DNA of 64,000 nt from Epiperipatus broadwayi. Taxonomy: Eukaryota > Onychophora > Udeonychophora > Euonychophora > Peripatidae. The stretch lies in contig JAQFVV010012405.1 in NCBI GenBank assembly GCA_028023455.1, positions 3,907,149 through 3,971,148 on the forward strand, written 5' to 3'. The position numbers and the translations under genes are program-made. Position 1 is the stretch's first letter. Each line of letters opens with the position of its first letter. The notes under the pieces were generated by a model, which was given only the letters and a program-made list of their open reading frames with translations, was not told where the DNA came from and did not search any database. Positions 11,277 to 22,416 of this stretch are shown here, one piece after another.

Positions 11277-12006
11277 AGCAGTGATTTCGACATAACTATA
11301 AAATTATTATTGATAGCCTTTAAGCAGTTATTGATTACCTAGCACTATTAGCATGTAAATAACCTCACAAATTCCTTTGCTTACATCATATTTAATCCAT
11401 AAAAATATTTAATATACAAAGCTTTCTGGAACATTGAAATAATATTAAGGTTATAAAAAGATAAAAAAATTTAAGTTTTCATATTTCTAAAAATATATCT
11501 GGATTTAAATTCACATAGCTCCTTGGACTAGAATTTAAAATATGGCTTTTTATTTCTAGATAAACCTAATGCAAAAAACAAATTATTATGATTTCTAGAA
11601 AAAATGGATTAGCTTAAAAGCTATCAATAGTAAATAATGGTTGCCTAGCAACATCAGTATTAATATATTTCTCTAGTTATAACATGGAAATAACCTCACC
11701 CATTCTTTTATTTATACATGTCTTTTAATAATGATCATTATAACTCTTAATGCAATATTTGTTCGTCTAATCCTTTCTAAATCAAAATTGCTTTTCATGT
11801 ATTTTTAAAACTATAATAAAAATATTCTGTAAATTTATTACAATAATGTAGTAACAAGATTAAGATCCTCAAATTAAAGCTCAACATGTTATTTCTGCAG
11901 CTTTAATATCACATGGCCTCCTGAGTAACTAACACTTCAATTAAATATTTATAATTTAATATATCAATCACACAGCTCTTCTTTCCAAAATAGTTCATAA
12001 ATATCC
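11277..12006. other. AT-rich DNA without a recognised gene
   Basis: No recognisable gene, RNA or element was seen. Confidence 0.45.
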
Positions 12007-12229
12007 AATATAGAAATAAAACAAACAAATTCCTTCTTTTTAAAATTTGTTTTTTATATGATTATAATGATGATAAAGAAATAACTTTTCGACTATTTCA
12101 TATAGTCTTTTTCAAGATATACTTATCTTGAAAAAGACTATATGAAATAGTCAAAATGTTATTTCTTTATCATCATTATAGTCACATAAAAAGCAAGTTT
12201 TAAAAAGAAGTTTGTTTTATTTCTATATT
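12007..12229. mobile_element. Fold-back element, about 223 bp, almost no loop
   Basis: The two arms (12007-12119 and 12124-12229) are near-perfect inverted copies meeting at CAAGATA-TACT-TATCTTG. Outer ends are AATATAGAAATAAAAC and GTTTTATTTCTATATT. Its RNA would fold into a single hairpin of over 100 bp. It is non-coding. The transposon superfamily cannot be told from the ends. Confidence 0.88.
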
Positions 12230-14009
12230 AAATATTTATACTTTGCCAAAATAAATTTCTAAATAATTCACTTTTTTCACTTTTCACAATCATTTTTAAT
12301 TCAGTTACCTATAGTTTTCTAGCGATCTCTTTAAAGATATTATTTCTGCCTTTCTTATTTATATTACATAAATTATGTAAATATCTTATGAAAATAAGCA
12401 GGACATAAAACAATAGTACTGAAGAAGTAATTGAAATTGATAGATAATTGAATTGTATAAAAAGAATTGTCAAACATGAAAAGAAATTGAATTTTTTTAG
12501 ATAAACAATGCAAAAAAAAAAATGAAAAGTATTAAGCATCTTAGAAATATCTTTATTACTTACAAGCTTGAACTTACTATTCTTAAGAAAATGTCAACAA
12601 AAATCAATTCTCAATTATATTGATTAATATGTTATATTATAACCATAACTTTTTCTGTAAACATTTTCAACAATTCACCTGAAATACCTATCACATAAAT
12701 TACTTAAATATTTCTCACAAGTTTTCAGTATTCTTTGCTTCAATTATTGTTTCATTTTTGTGATTCTCTGCTATTTCAATCCAAAATGTTTTAGTCTAAT
12801 ATAAATTAAATCATATCCAAATAGTCTTATCTATTACACTTTTTAATATTTATTTTATTTAAAATAGTATGATAAAACTTAACCATCACTTTTGTTACAT
12901 GTCTTAATTTATTATTAAGATTTCTTTTATGTTATTTCATTCAATACACTATTTATATTGTATATTCCTTTTATCATTCATTAATTCAAGTTTTTAAACT
13001 TTGAATTTTTACATTATTCAACAGCTACATTTTAATTTTTCAAGAGTATCATTAGGTCAAAGCATAATTTATTTTCCTTATTTTTCTAAAGTCAGATTTA
13101 GAATAATGCTAATTGATTCTGGTGGAGATAAGATATAATTATTTTATGGATAACTTCTTTAGCACTAGCATACGCTGGTAAATAGATAGTATGCTTCGAT
13201 TTACAAAAAATTTCCTACCCTAAGCTTCTGGAAGTTCAATTAAATATTATGAAAAGTATTGCTGAAACATTGAAGTCTTCTCCTTTTCAATGTTTTCCTA
13301 CAAATCAGTTTAACAGATAAATCAGCTTTGTTAATAGCTTGAGATAGTTTCACCATCTAAAATCTATCTCAAATCTAAGATCTCTTTTCTGGATATTTGA
13401 CCAATAATCTATAACAGAAGGCATATGGCATATAATATGCTCCTTATGAAGTTCCAAACAATTTTTTTACTAGATCCAAAAGTATAGCTAATTGCATTTT
13501 ATCTTGGTAACTGTTATTAGAGACCCATAAACAGATTCAGGATGATTATAATTATTGTACACATTATTTTCATAAGTAGAAAACCTACACTGACTTATAT
13601 AAATATAGATAAACACAAACTAGAAACACATATTTCATGATTCTCAAATCTATGGCCATAGTCGCAGAATTGAACATCTTAATACAACTACTAGTAATTC
13701 TATCTCTTTAGTTGGAGCCTCTTAGGTTTCTTTATGATATTTTGTTAATAATTAAGATATCTCAAAAAATTCATATGCTAAATAATTTTTTTATCTTATT
13801 AGGAAGTTACAGTTCTTTATGAATCACCAATTTGAATCAATGATATTTTATGCATAAATTAAATTTTAATTTACAAACTGATTTTTGATACATAACAAGA
13901 AATCTTTTTGGTGATTCAATAAAGAAAGACATTTTTAATAGTTATTGTATAGTTATGTAATATCTGGAAATAACTTAAAATTCTTCAGATTAACATAATC
14001 ATATTGCAT
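12230..14009. other. AT-rich DNA without a recognised gene
   Basis: No recognisable domain, RNA gene or repeat was seen in about 1.8 kb. The minus-strand frame at 12309-12539 is hydrophobic by composition only. Confidence 0.45.
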
Positions 14010-14130
14010 GATACCATCTGAGATCAAGGATCCAAAGCTTTTCACTGATGTAAGTCAAAAAGTGGAAACTAGTTTGGGTATATTGGATAGAGCAGCATTG
14101 GACAAAAATTGATAGCACTACCATCTGAAA
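14010..14130 (+). repeat. Fragment of dispersed family A/B (B orientation)
   Basis: It contains the family landmarks in order: GATCCAAAGC, TTTTCACTGATG, GTGGAAACTAGTTTGGG, ATATTGGATAGAGCAGCA. It matches the right arm of the fold-back at 39.4-40.4 kb. It is short and diverged. Confidence 0.65.
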
Positions 14131-15880
14131 TCCAAATGTCATGAACATGGGAAAAAATAGAAAAATGTCATAATAAAAATTTGGCTGATTTTAATTTTTT
14201 TTATTTTTACAAATATGATATATACATCTACCTGATAAAAGAAGCTGTTATTTTGTGTTAAAATTTCATACAGAAAAACTCATTAAAATTTATAGTGTGG
14301 CTCAAAAATGTGAGGTAATAGGTTCAATTATATAGTAAATAGATTAGCAAGCATTGAAAATTTATCCTGTGATGTTATTCTTGACCATTGTAAATGCACT
14401 TCTGACTTGGTCAAAAGTACCATATTGATGAATCTGTCTCTATTGGAAAAAAGGCTTATTATCATTTAGCCCAATTTTCTGGAAAGAGAGCATACCCTAA
14501 AAATGGATATTGTAATTATATTATATATCAACTAATGATTGGAATCCTTTAGGATCCAGTGTAATACTCTCTTAAATATTGCATTTATTACCTACATCAT
14601 CTTTTTTATTAAATCATATTTTATATATCACTTCAACACTTATTAATTTTATATCCAGTCTGGTCTAGTACCATAATAGAGTGATGAACTCAAATTCTGG
14701 AGTTTGATGAATCGTTGAGAAATGTAAAAAAAAGAAATCTGATTTTGATTAAACAAGTATAATTGTAGGATTCAAATATTACATGCTATCTTTAGGAATG
14801 CTTTCACAACTATTAATATACATTATTTATACGTATTATTATATTTGGATGAAATATTAAAATTAACTAATAAATTATTGAGACACAAAATAAAAATTAA
14901 GCTTTTATATGCATTTAAAAAGCAAAACTTAAATTAAAGTAAGTTTATAAAAACAATTGATAAGTATTACAAAATTCTTACCTAAATCAAAAACATTTCA
15001 AGAATAATAAAAAAAATTAATGTGAATTCAATTAATTTCTTTTATAATTAATTAATTTGTGTCAAGTTATACTTAAGCTAATTAGATTTTTAATCAACTA
15101 GGCTGATATAAAAAAAACAGTTGTAAAAAAGAACGTCTTTTTCTTTGAGATTCTTAGAAAATTGCAAAGCATATAATGATTTTTTAGTAGGGAAAGAAAT
15201 CATTGAGAAGCATTTCCCAGTTCTCATAAGATGAATAAAGAATGCAGATATAGTGATCGATATCTAGATATTCTTAGTTATAGAGTAAAAAGAAGATAAA
15301 AAAACATTCAAATATTTACCTGAGAACAATTAACAAGTCTCTTGAGTACTAACTAATTCTAATCTGTTCTCTATAAAAATAATAATAATAGAGAAGCTGT
15401 TTCCCTACAGTAGGCTATTTTAAGCCTATTTAGCATTTTGCTATGCATATATGTTTTTTTTTATTCTTTAGCTTTATTAAATTATATGTAAATGTGATGA
15501 TAGACTAATATTTTAAATAGTTAAATAAATGTTTTTTTTATATTGGTTCATTAATTTCAATATATAAATTAATCAATGATTACATAATACCAGGTGAAAC
15601 TCAACTATAGTAAATGAATACAAACCATTGTTAGAATATTTCAACAGTACTTTCTATATTTAGAAGCACAAAATTTAATGAAACCTATGTTGCTTGATTC
15701 AGACCTTGTGTTTACAGGTGAAATATTTCAGCATTGGGTTATATTCATTTAATATGTAAATAATATTCTACATAGACATTTTATTTTGGTTCGTTAATTT
15801 CAATATATAAATCCGTATTCCATAAACACATTTTTGTACAAATCTTGTTTGTTATATGAACCATTTTTTATCTGTTAATA
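14131..15880. other. AT-rich DNA without a recognised gene
   Basis: Nothing recognisable was found, apart from a short similarity between about 15510-15570 and 15778-15820 (GTTCATTAATTTCAATATA-like), which suggests a small local duplication. Confidence 0.45.
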
Positions 15881-15935
15881 TCATCATCATAATCATCATC
15901 ACCAACCATTATCAATCCACTGCAGGATGTATATA
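15881..15935 (-). mobile_element. RTE LINE 3' tip (about 55 bp)
   Basis: The plus strand reads CATCATCATAATCATCATC, then ACCATTATCAATCCACTGCAG, the reverse complement of the LINE 3' end and its GAT-rich tail. Only the last bases of the element were integrated, an extreme 5' truncation. The sequence then changes to unrelated DNA after GGATG. Confidence 0.8.
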
Positions 15936-17710
15936 TGCCCAGTAATATATCATTAGACAACACAACCAACATTTTGATCATATCTTATGATCATTTTCAA
16001 GGTCTATTCATACAAATACTTGTAGATTCAAAAATTCATATAATTATAATTACCTAATAATAAGAATAATTTCCCAAACACTTACATATATTAATATTAT
16101 ATTTTATGGATATTTAAAAATATATAAATCTATACATATATGTAGGCATGCACTTTTAAAAAGGTTGTAGAATATGATCAAAACATAGGTGGAATTGTAT
16201 GATGATCTATATAAGGATATACCAAAAGAATAAACAAGGTTTTTTAAAAGAATGAATATTTGAAGTGTAATTTCTATATTAAAATATTTTCTTTAAATTC
16301 TATTAAATGAAATGAAAATTGAGCACTAAAACTATGCATGCAAAATGAATATATATATCAAGATTTTTGGCACGGATATATTAATTTTTGTTACATCAAT
16401 GTGTGAGAATGTATTAATTCTATATTGCTTTAATTAAAATTAATGTATATATTTAATTATTATTTTTAAATTTTAAGTGTTGTCGTTGCAGTTTCATTTG
16501 TTTTCTTAAGATAAAAAAAGGCCTTTGAAGATGTTCATTTTATAATAATAACGCAATTATTTACATTTGAAGCAAGGCTAGGTCCCCGAAGCTTTTCACT
16601 AGAGAGATTCCTCATTCCATTTCGGTTAACCTAATGATCGCTGATTTAATTATTTTTCTATCTGTGTTGTTTCTGGTTTCTTTTTTCGTTTTGTAAAGAA
16701 GAAAGATGAAAGCTTTACTTTGTTCAGAAACATTTTAATTTTTTTTAAAAATATATTGTTCTTTTTTTTATTACAAAATGAAATATTAAAAAAATGTTAA
16801 GTCATTGTTTTTTAATACATAGATTTATACTAATAAAATTTTAAAATGTTTACAAATTGTGAAAAAGAACATCTTTAAATGTAGTAGAAATATATTGTCT
16901 ATTTATTTATGAAATCATTCATGTTTTAAAATATAAAGCTTATACTTATATTGTACAATAAGTTATTTTTAAACACAAAAATTTCACATATTCAAATAAT
17001 CACGCGCGCACACACACACACACACATAATAAACTAAACGTAAGAATTCTTTAAGTAACTATCCGAACAATAAGATTTCTAAACAATGTACCAACCTATC
17101 CATGCGATTGTTGCGCAAACAAAATGACTCTATCGTCTGCTTTTTAATTCTTAAAGAAATGTTATATCTGACAAGTGATTTTATTTAAGGCAATTTTCAA
17201 ATCTCCTTCATTATGATTAAATATTAAACTTTACAAAACAGAATTAGTTTCTAAAAATTCTTCTGTATTAATAATCAAATAACAATTAAATTCATACTTA
17301 AAACTGTTTGTAACTTTTGTAGTAATCAACTTCTCAATTGCATTAATAACAACGCACTAGCCTCTTTATGAGATTGCCTAGCAACTATAAAATAATAATT
17401 TATATTTCCAGTTCTTATGGAGATGGTAAATTCAACAAGATTTTATTCAGGTCAAACTTTAAATCAAACACATATACAGACATGCCTTCTTCGTTATGCT
17501 TAAGCATTAAACTTCATAGAGTGGAGTTAGTTTCTACTAAGTTTTAAAACTTTCATGAAATAATAATGTAATATTGAATAACTAATAAATGCAATGCCTC
17601 AAACATCTGGATTTAATTTAAAGTTAGCTATAAATAAAATCGCTTTCCAGATTTGCTATTTCTCAAGGTTTGAGAAAGCAGATTAAATGGTCAGTTTATA
17701 TTTGCTAGAC
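15936..17710. other. AT-rich DNA with one (CA)n microsatellite
   Basis: An alternating CG/CA tract lies at about 17003-17027 (CGCGCGCACACACA). The remainder has no gene, RNA or repeat that I can name. Confidence 0.5.
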
Positions 17711-17889
17711 CAGTGGGTATCAACCTTCCTAATGCCGTGACCCTTTAATACAGTTCCTTATGTTGTAGTGACCCCCAACCTTAAAATTATTTTTGTATCA
17801 CACTGGATATTCCAATGATCTTAGGCAACCCCTGTGAAAGGGTTGTTCAACCCTCAAAGGGGCCATAACCCACAGGTTGAAAACCACTG
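17711..17889. mobile_element. SPIN-like hAT miniature element, 179 bp
   Basis: The left end CAGTGGGTATCAACCTTCCT and the right end AGGTTGAAAACCACTG are imperfect inverted repeats. The interior carries the well-known strings AATGCCGTGACCC, AATACAGTTCC, GTAGTGACCCCCAACC, GATCTTAGGCAACCCC and GTGAAAGGGTTG. This layout matches my recollection of non-autonomous SPIN (Space Invader) hAT elements, which are known for horizontal spread among vertebrates and some invertebrates, including a pond snail and a triatomine bug. The flanks TGCTAGAC and CACTAGAT share CTAGA, consistent with a decayed 8-bp NTCTAGAN-type duplication. No transposase is present. Confidence 0.88.
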
Positions 17890-18179
17890 CACTAGATAAT
17901 CTGGTCAAGAGTTGTTGCATTGACATTAACAATATGTATAAAGTTTACTGTCCATTGTTTATATTTAGTTTAAGATGATGCTTAGTCATTTTAGCATGCA
18001 TTTTTAGTCATACTTTATTACTTTTATCTAAAAGCTCTTATATTATTTCTTGAATCTTTGAAGCATTACTTACTGTGTTGATACATTTTGTGTTCAATGG
18101 CTTTTCAAAAAATTAAAAAAAAATTAAAATTGATAATAATAAATTAGAAGTTAAGAATTGCAAATATTTTGTTTACATT
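17890..18179. other. AT-rich DNA without a recognised gene
   Basis: No recognisable feature was seen. Confidence 0.4.
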
Positions 18180-18680
18180 ATCTTACATGTGAAAATATAA
18201 TGAATGAAATTAAGCTTGGGTGGAGTATTTTTGATAGAACAAAATAAGTTTTTGTATTTGAAAAATAAGGCTTTTAATGAATGCATTTTGACATGTGCTT
18301 TCATATAGATCTAATATTTGATCATTTAGCAGAGCTTTATAAGAACTTTAGACCATAGAAAAAATTATGGAGAGATATGTCAGGAATAATCAAAAGATAT
18401 TGAAAGACAAATACATATCATGATATCATCGAAAGACTTAAGAAGCTGGGAATAGAATTGAGCTGAATACATTATAAAGAGATCACAATAGATGACAGCT
18501 AAATTCTTAAAGAGAATTCAAAGATATTATAAATATCAAGAAAGAATATCATGTCTAAGATGAGATAAGAAAGTTAAATAAAAATGATTAGAAAAAAATC
18601 ATGGGTTAGAGAAATTAGATTAAATTTGGAAAGACCATCTTGCAATAGATTGACAATGGTTGAAAATAATGATTATAATA
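18180..18680 (+). mobile_element. RTE LINE 3' region, heavily decayed
   Basis: Similarity to the C-terminal part of the LINE ORF is seen at about 18205 (ATTAAGCTTGGGTGGAGT, matching the KLGWS motif region), 18365 (TTATGGAGAGATATG, matching the SMERCM region) and 18425 (AAGACTTAAGAAG). At the end comes TTTGGAAAGACCATC, TTGACAATGGTTGA, the GETF/ID-stop region. Many indels and stops make it non-functional. It is an older copy than the one at 2.1 kb. Confidence 0.75.
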
Positions 18681-19790
18681 CTAGAGTGACATCAATATTT
18701 TTAATTGAAAAAACACACAATGACTTTTCTGAATAGATCTATTTAATTATTAATATGAATTATTGGCAAATTCAGGAATACACAGATCTACAAACAGCAC
18801 ACACAGTCAGAAGTGCTGATCAAAAGTATTTTGAAAGCATGAATGCTGTATTGATATTACAAATTATATTTGCATTAATTGACTTTAAATACACACAATA
18901 AACACTACACACAAAATCTTTCAAATCTATTAAAATAACCTTATGAATTTTTACCCAATTTGGAATATAATAATATAAACAATGATACATTTGAATCTCA
19001 ACAATAAAATAATCCCTTATGTATATCATTAACAAGCCTTTTGATTAATAAATATGCCAAAGTATGTCCAGGATATGTATATGTATCACTACCAAAATAA
19101 TTCATCAACAGGTTCATATTCGATCATTTGATAATTATGTCATGTATGAGGCAGTAATTACTTACGAGATAAGACCAATTGTTAAACTAAAAAATCAATG
19201 CTAAAAATGCTCTTAATCAACATTTTATCTCTCCGGCATAATATTGCACAGTACTTAGATCATTGTCAGAAATAGTCATCATCATTTAAAAATATAGTGT
19301 GATTTCTCAAAATATGACCTCAGTAAGGGAGATTGTTGGTCTGATTCCATTTCCTTGGACTGACCATAAAAATAGTATTGGTTAGTGCAAATCAAATTTA
19401 TTAGCTTTGTGACTAACAGTACTTCTACACCATCTGATGCCATTTCCTCTAGACTTGAAGAACTAATTTATTTAACCGTATTACTTTTTAAATAATTGCT
19501 GCAGAAATTACACATAATCTAGCACATGTAAGCAATGTGATTTCTTTTTCATACATTAAATAACCTACAATTGCACTCATAAATAAACTACATACTTTAC
19601 AATCAGCTTTAAGAATTTAAACAATTATCATATTATGATAATAAAGAAAATCGAAATATATGCAAATTACATCTCATTCCCATATCAATACATTAAATCA
19701 GCTTTATTTAATGAGTACATACCTATTTGCTTGTGTTCATAGCTTGGTTTATACTTAATTTAGCCTCTCCTCCTTTTTTGCTATTTCAAA
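18681..19790. other. AT-rich DNA without a recognised gene
   Basis: No recognisable gene or element was seen. The minus-strand frame 18820-19035 has no family features. Confidence 0.45.
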
Positions 19791-20105
19791 GATCAAAAAT
19801 GCAGGGTATGGGTAAGAGAACAAACAGGTGTTACTGACCTCATTGAAAAAATTAAGATTGAAGTGGAGTTGGGATGGACATATTGCTAGAAGAGATGATA
19901 ATAGATGGACAATTGAATTTTTAAACTGGATTCCGAGAGATTGTAAAAGACCCAGAAAGAGACTACATGTGAGATGGATGGATGAAATAAAAAAGTGTGC
20001 AGGGGTGTTGTGGAGAAAAGATGCTAAAGATAGGAAAAGATATATTGAACTTGGAGAGACCTTTATCCTGCAGTGAATTGATAATGGTTGATGATGATGA
20101 TGATG
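19791..20105 (+). mobile_element. RTE LINE 3' fragment (about 315 bp)
   Basis: It starts inside the RT C-terminal region at GATCAAAAATGC and ends in the (GATGAT)n tail. The frame 19828-20076 reads through RPRKRLHVRWMDEI and GETFILQ, the C-terminal landmarks of the 2.1-4.7 kb element. This is a standard 5'-truncated insertion and is better preserved than the 18.2-kb copy. Confidence 0.92.
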
Positions 20106-20276
20106 AATGAAAATATATTATATATAAAAGTATATTATATAAATGAAAATGCAAATTTTATAAAATATTCACAAAAGAGAATAAGAAAAAAATTATAATT
20201 TTTTTAAAAAAGTAATTGATCTATTACAGAATAAATGCTGGAACCTTGAAGTATTTAAAGTAACTAGGAAATTTAA

Positions 20277-20530
20277 AAAGGTTAAGGGTTTTGTTGCTTG
20301 GGAGTTTATCAAAAGTTTGAGCACTAGGTCTATGAGTGCTAGAATCAATTCTGGGATCTCCCAAACCCAATTCGGATGCTCTACCATGGCACTAAACCAT
20401 GCAGGGTAAAAAATGACTAATGACTTCATTGCTCAAGTGTTCATAAAAAGTTTGAATTCCAGACATATGAGCATCAAAATCAATCCTAAAATCTGCCAAT
20501 CCTAAATAAGAAGTTCTACTGCCATACCTA
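20277..20530 (+). repeat. Dispersed family C, two tandem units
   Basis: Two adjacent related units start near 20290 and 20430. Each has a run like TTGCTYRRG, TTCATAAAAAGTTTGA, then ATGAGTGCTAGAATCAATTC or ATGAGCATCAAAATCAATCC and a GATCTCCCAA/TCTGCCAATCC stretch. Related units occur at 44.14-44.35 kb, 49.88-49.97 kb (minus) and 58.0-58.08 kb (minus). It is non-coding, and I do not recognise the family. Confidence 0.6.
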
Positions 20531-21479
20531 ACTGCATATGACTAGGAAATCATTGAAGCTAAGAACTTATTGAATTTAGTAGAACCATATCAGTAATATA
20601 TTTTATATTTTTACCTTTGTTTAATTTTAATTTACCATAAATACGCTAATTTTAATAAAACATGTCTTTGAGAGTTTAAAATATTTATCTTCTTAATTGA
20701 TGAATCTTTTAAATTAAGAAGTCTCTTTTAAATCATGAATTTTACACAGCTGTTTTTCAATGTCTGTATCATGTATACTTATTATTTTTTTGAAGCCTAA
20801 TATTTTTTCATGACATCATTTATACTCTTAATTTAATTTTTCCATAACTCTTTAGTTGGTAATCAAGCTTTTGACTCGGGGATATAAAACAGACAGAATG
20901 TGACTCATAACATATTTTCATGGTTCTACATTCTTCTTTTCCAGAAATTACATTTGTAGATTGCGATGATGATTTTTATTAGCAAACCAGTGATGAATAA
21001 TTACCCCATGGCTATAATTGAAAAAGAATAGTGATAACTTATCAATGCTTATTTTCATTGCTTTTCCAAGCAAAATTATGGTTACCCTTTTTTTTTAAGA
21101 ATGCTACTTTTTGGGAAGTTTTATTTTTGATGTCTTTAAAGATTGGTGGCTAATAAAATTGAACCCTACCATCAGCTACTCTACATGCAATTTCAATTGG
21201 AGAGATATTAAAGAAAAAAACAATTACTAAAAAAATAATCACTGGTATTGTTTTTCATTTTTTCCATACTTTCTCTGTTCTTATATACACAATTTGTGTT
21301 TTCTTGAATTAAAAGCCAAGTCATCTATTTTCCAGATGGAAGATATTTCATTAATAACTCATTTAATAAATTGGTTATAAAAGAAATAATTTTAGCATGA
21401 TGTAGTTTATAATAAGCTTAGGCATTTTATTGATAATATTGGAACACACAGAGTTAGAGAAAACAAGCCTTGGCTATTA
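20531..21479. other. AT-rich DNA without a recognised gene
   Basis: No feature can be named. The part just before 21480 may include further decayed Penelope-like sequence but has no recognisable motif. Confidence 0.4.
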
Positions 21480-21891
21480 TTGCCCTACATGCACTCTTTG
21501 CATAAAACATTCTATAGGACTTTCTCTATGGAATTTTGTCTGAGTTTTCATGCACCAAGCTCAACTAATAGTCTTATTAACAACACGAAAGACACCATAG
21601 CTTTGGATCAGACCTCACAGGCCATGTATAGGGTAGCATGCTCTCACAAAGTTGTCACAGCATAAGTATAGGTATAATAAGTCACATACTAACCCAGAAT
21701 GGACTTCAATTTTTGCACAACATCAAAAAGTATCAGGACATGAGTTTGAACCCACATCTGCAAAATTGGTTTGTACTGAGAGCCATGATGTTAAGCGTAA
21801 GGTAAAGGAGGCTTACTTCATAGCAGAGAACTCCTTCGCTATTAATCGTAAAGAAGCATGTTTTGCTATATCAAAAAGATGGTCTAATTGA
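21480..21891 (+). pseudogene. Penelope-like element C-terminus with GIY-YIG endonuclease remnant
   Basis: Penelope-like retroelements carry an RT followed by a GIY-YIG nuclease. Here the first frame (21480-21665) has LHKTFYRTF, then KDTIAL and MYRVACSH, which fits the RT-to-GIY-YIG linker and the GIY strand (YRVACSH for the Y-x-x-x-C part). A frameshift follows, and the YIG strand survives only as SISIGIISH-like codons near 21660. The second frame (21652-21891) has QHQKVSGHEF, then KRKVKEAYFIAE and AINRKEACFA before a TGA stop, which is the usual H-x(n)-GH-x-F / K-E-A / I-N-R end of these proteins. The RT part is missing. A near-copy of the last 35 residues lies at 56.9-57.05 kb. Confidence 0.75.
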
Positions 21892-21935
21892 CTCATTTGC
21901 ATAGAGTTTGCATATTATACTGATAGAATGATTTT

Positions 21936-21995
21936 AACGAATGAGTCAGAACTGACTGATTATGAGAAGTACAGTTTCTCGAAAGCACTCATCCA
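21936..21995 (+). ncRNA. Possible decayed hammerhead ribozyme after the Penelope ORF
   Basis: About 50 bases after the stop codon these parts occur in type-III order: ATGAGT-C (21941-21947, a GTC-like cut site), CTGATTA (21956-21962, versus the consensus CTGATGA), GAGAA (21964-21968), loop, TTCTC (21976-21980), GAAA (21981-21984) and ACTCAT (21987-21992), which pairs with ATGAGT. Penelope-like elements are known to carry hammerheads in their terminal repeats. Stem I is not evident and the catalytic G is replaced by T, so it would be inactive. The call is tentative. Confidence 0.3.
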
Positions 21996-22123
21996 TTTTA
22001 ACTGACTAATTGATATTAATTATACAGCTTTACATTATAAGTGTGATAGCACTATTTAATATTATCATAATTTAAATTGCATTTTTTTTTGAACAAAACT
22101 TTTAATTTTATAAAATAATGTCT

Positions 22124-22416
22124 AATAGAGATTTAATATATATATATGTATATTAAATGCTTTTATTCACTATGCACTAAAAAGAGATAAAATAATTATT
22201 TTTTCAACCACAATTGGAGTTTTTAGATTTAACTTGAAATAAAAGCATGGGGGTAGTGTCCATAAATTAATTAAGTCAATCCCTAATTTCTGAATACTCC
22301 ATGTTTTTATTTCAAGATAAATCTAAAAATTCCAATTGCGATTGAAGAAACAATTATTTTATTTTTGTTAGTGCATGGTCAATAAAAGCATTTAATGTAT
22401 AAAAAATATCTCTATT
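22124..22416. mobile_element. Fold-back element, about 293 bp
   Basis: The left arm (22124 to about 22250) and right arm (about 22302-22416) are inverted copies with outer ends AATAGAGAT and ATCTCTATT. Shared blocks include TTAAATGCTTTTATT, GCACTAA, AATAATTATTTTTTC and TTTTTAGATTTAACTTGAAAT. The spacer of about 50 bp (GGGGTAGTGTCC) is unrelated. It is a non-coding MITE-like structure. Confidence 0.85.
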
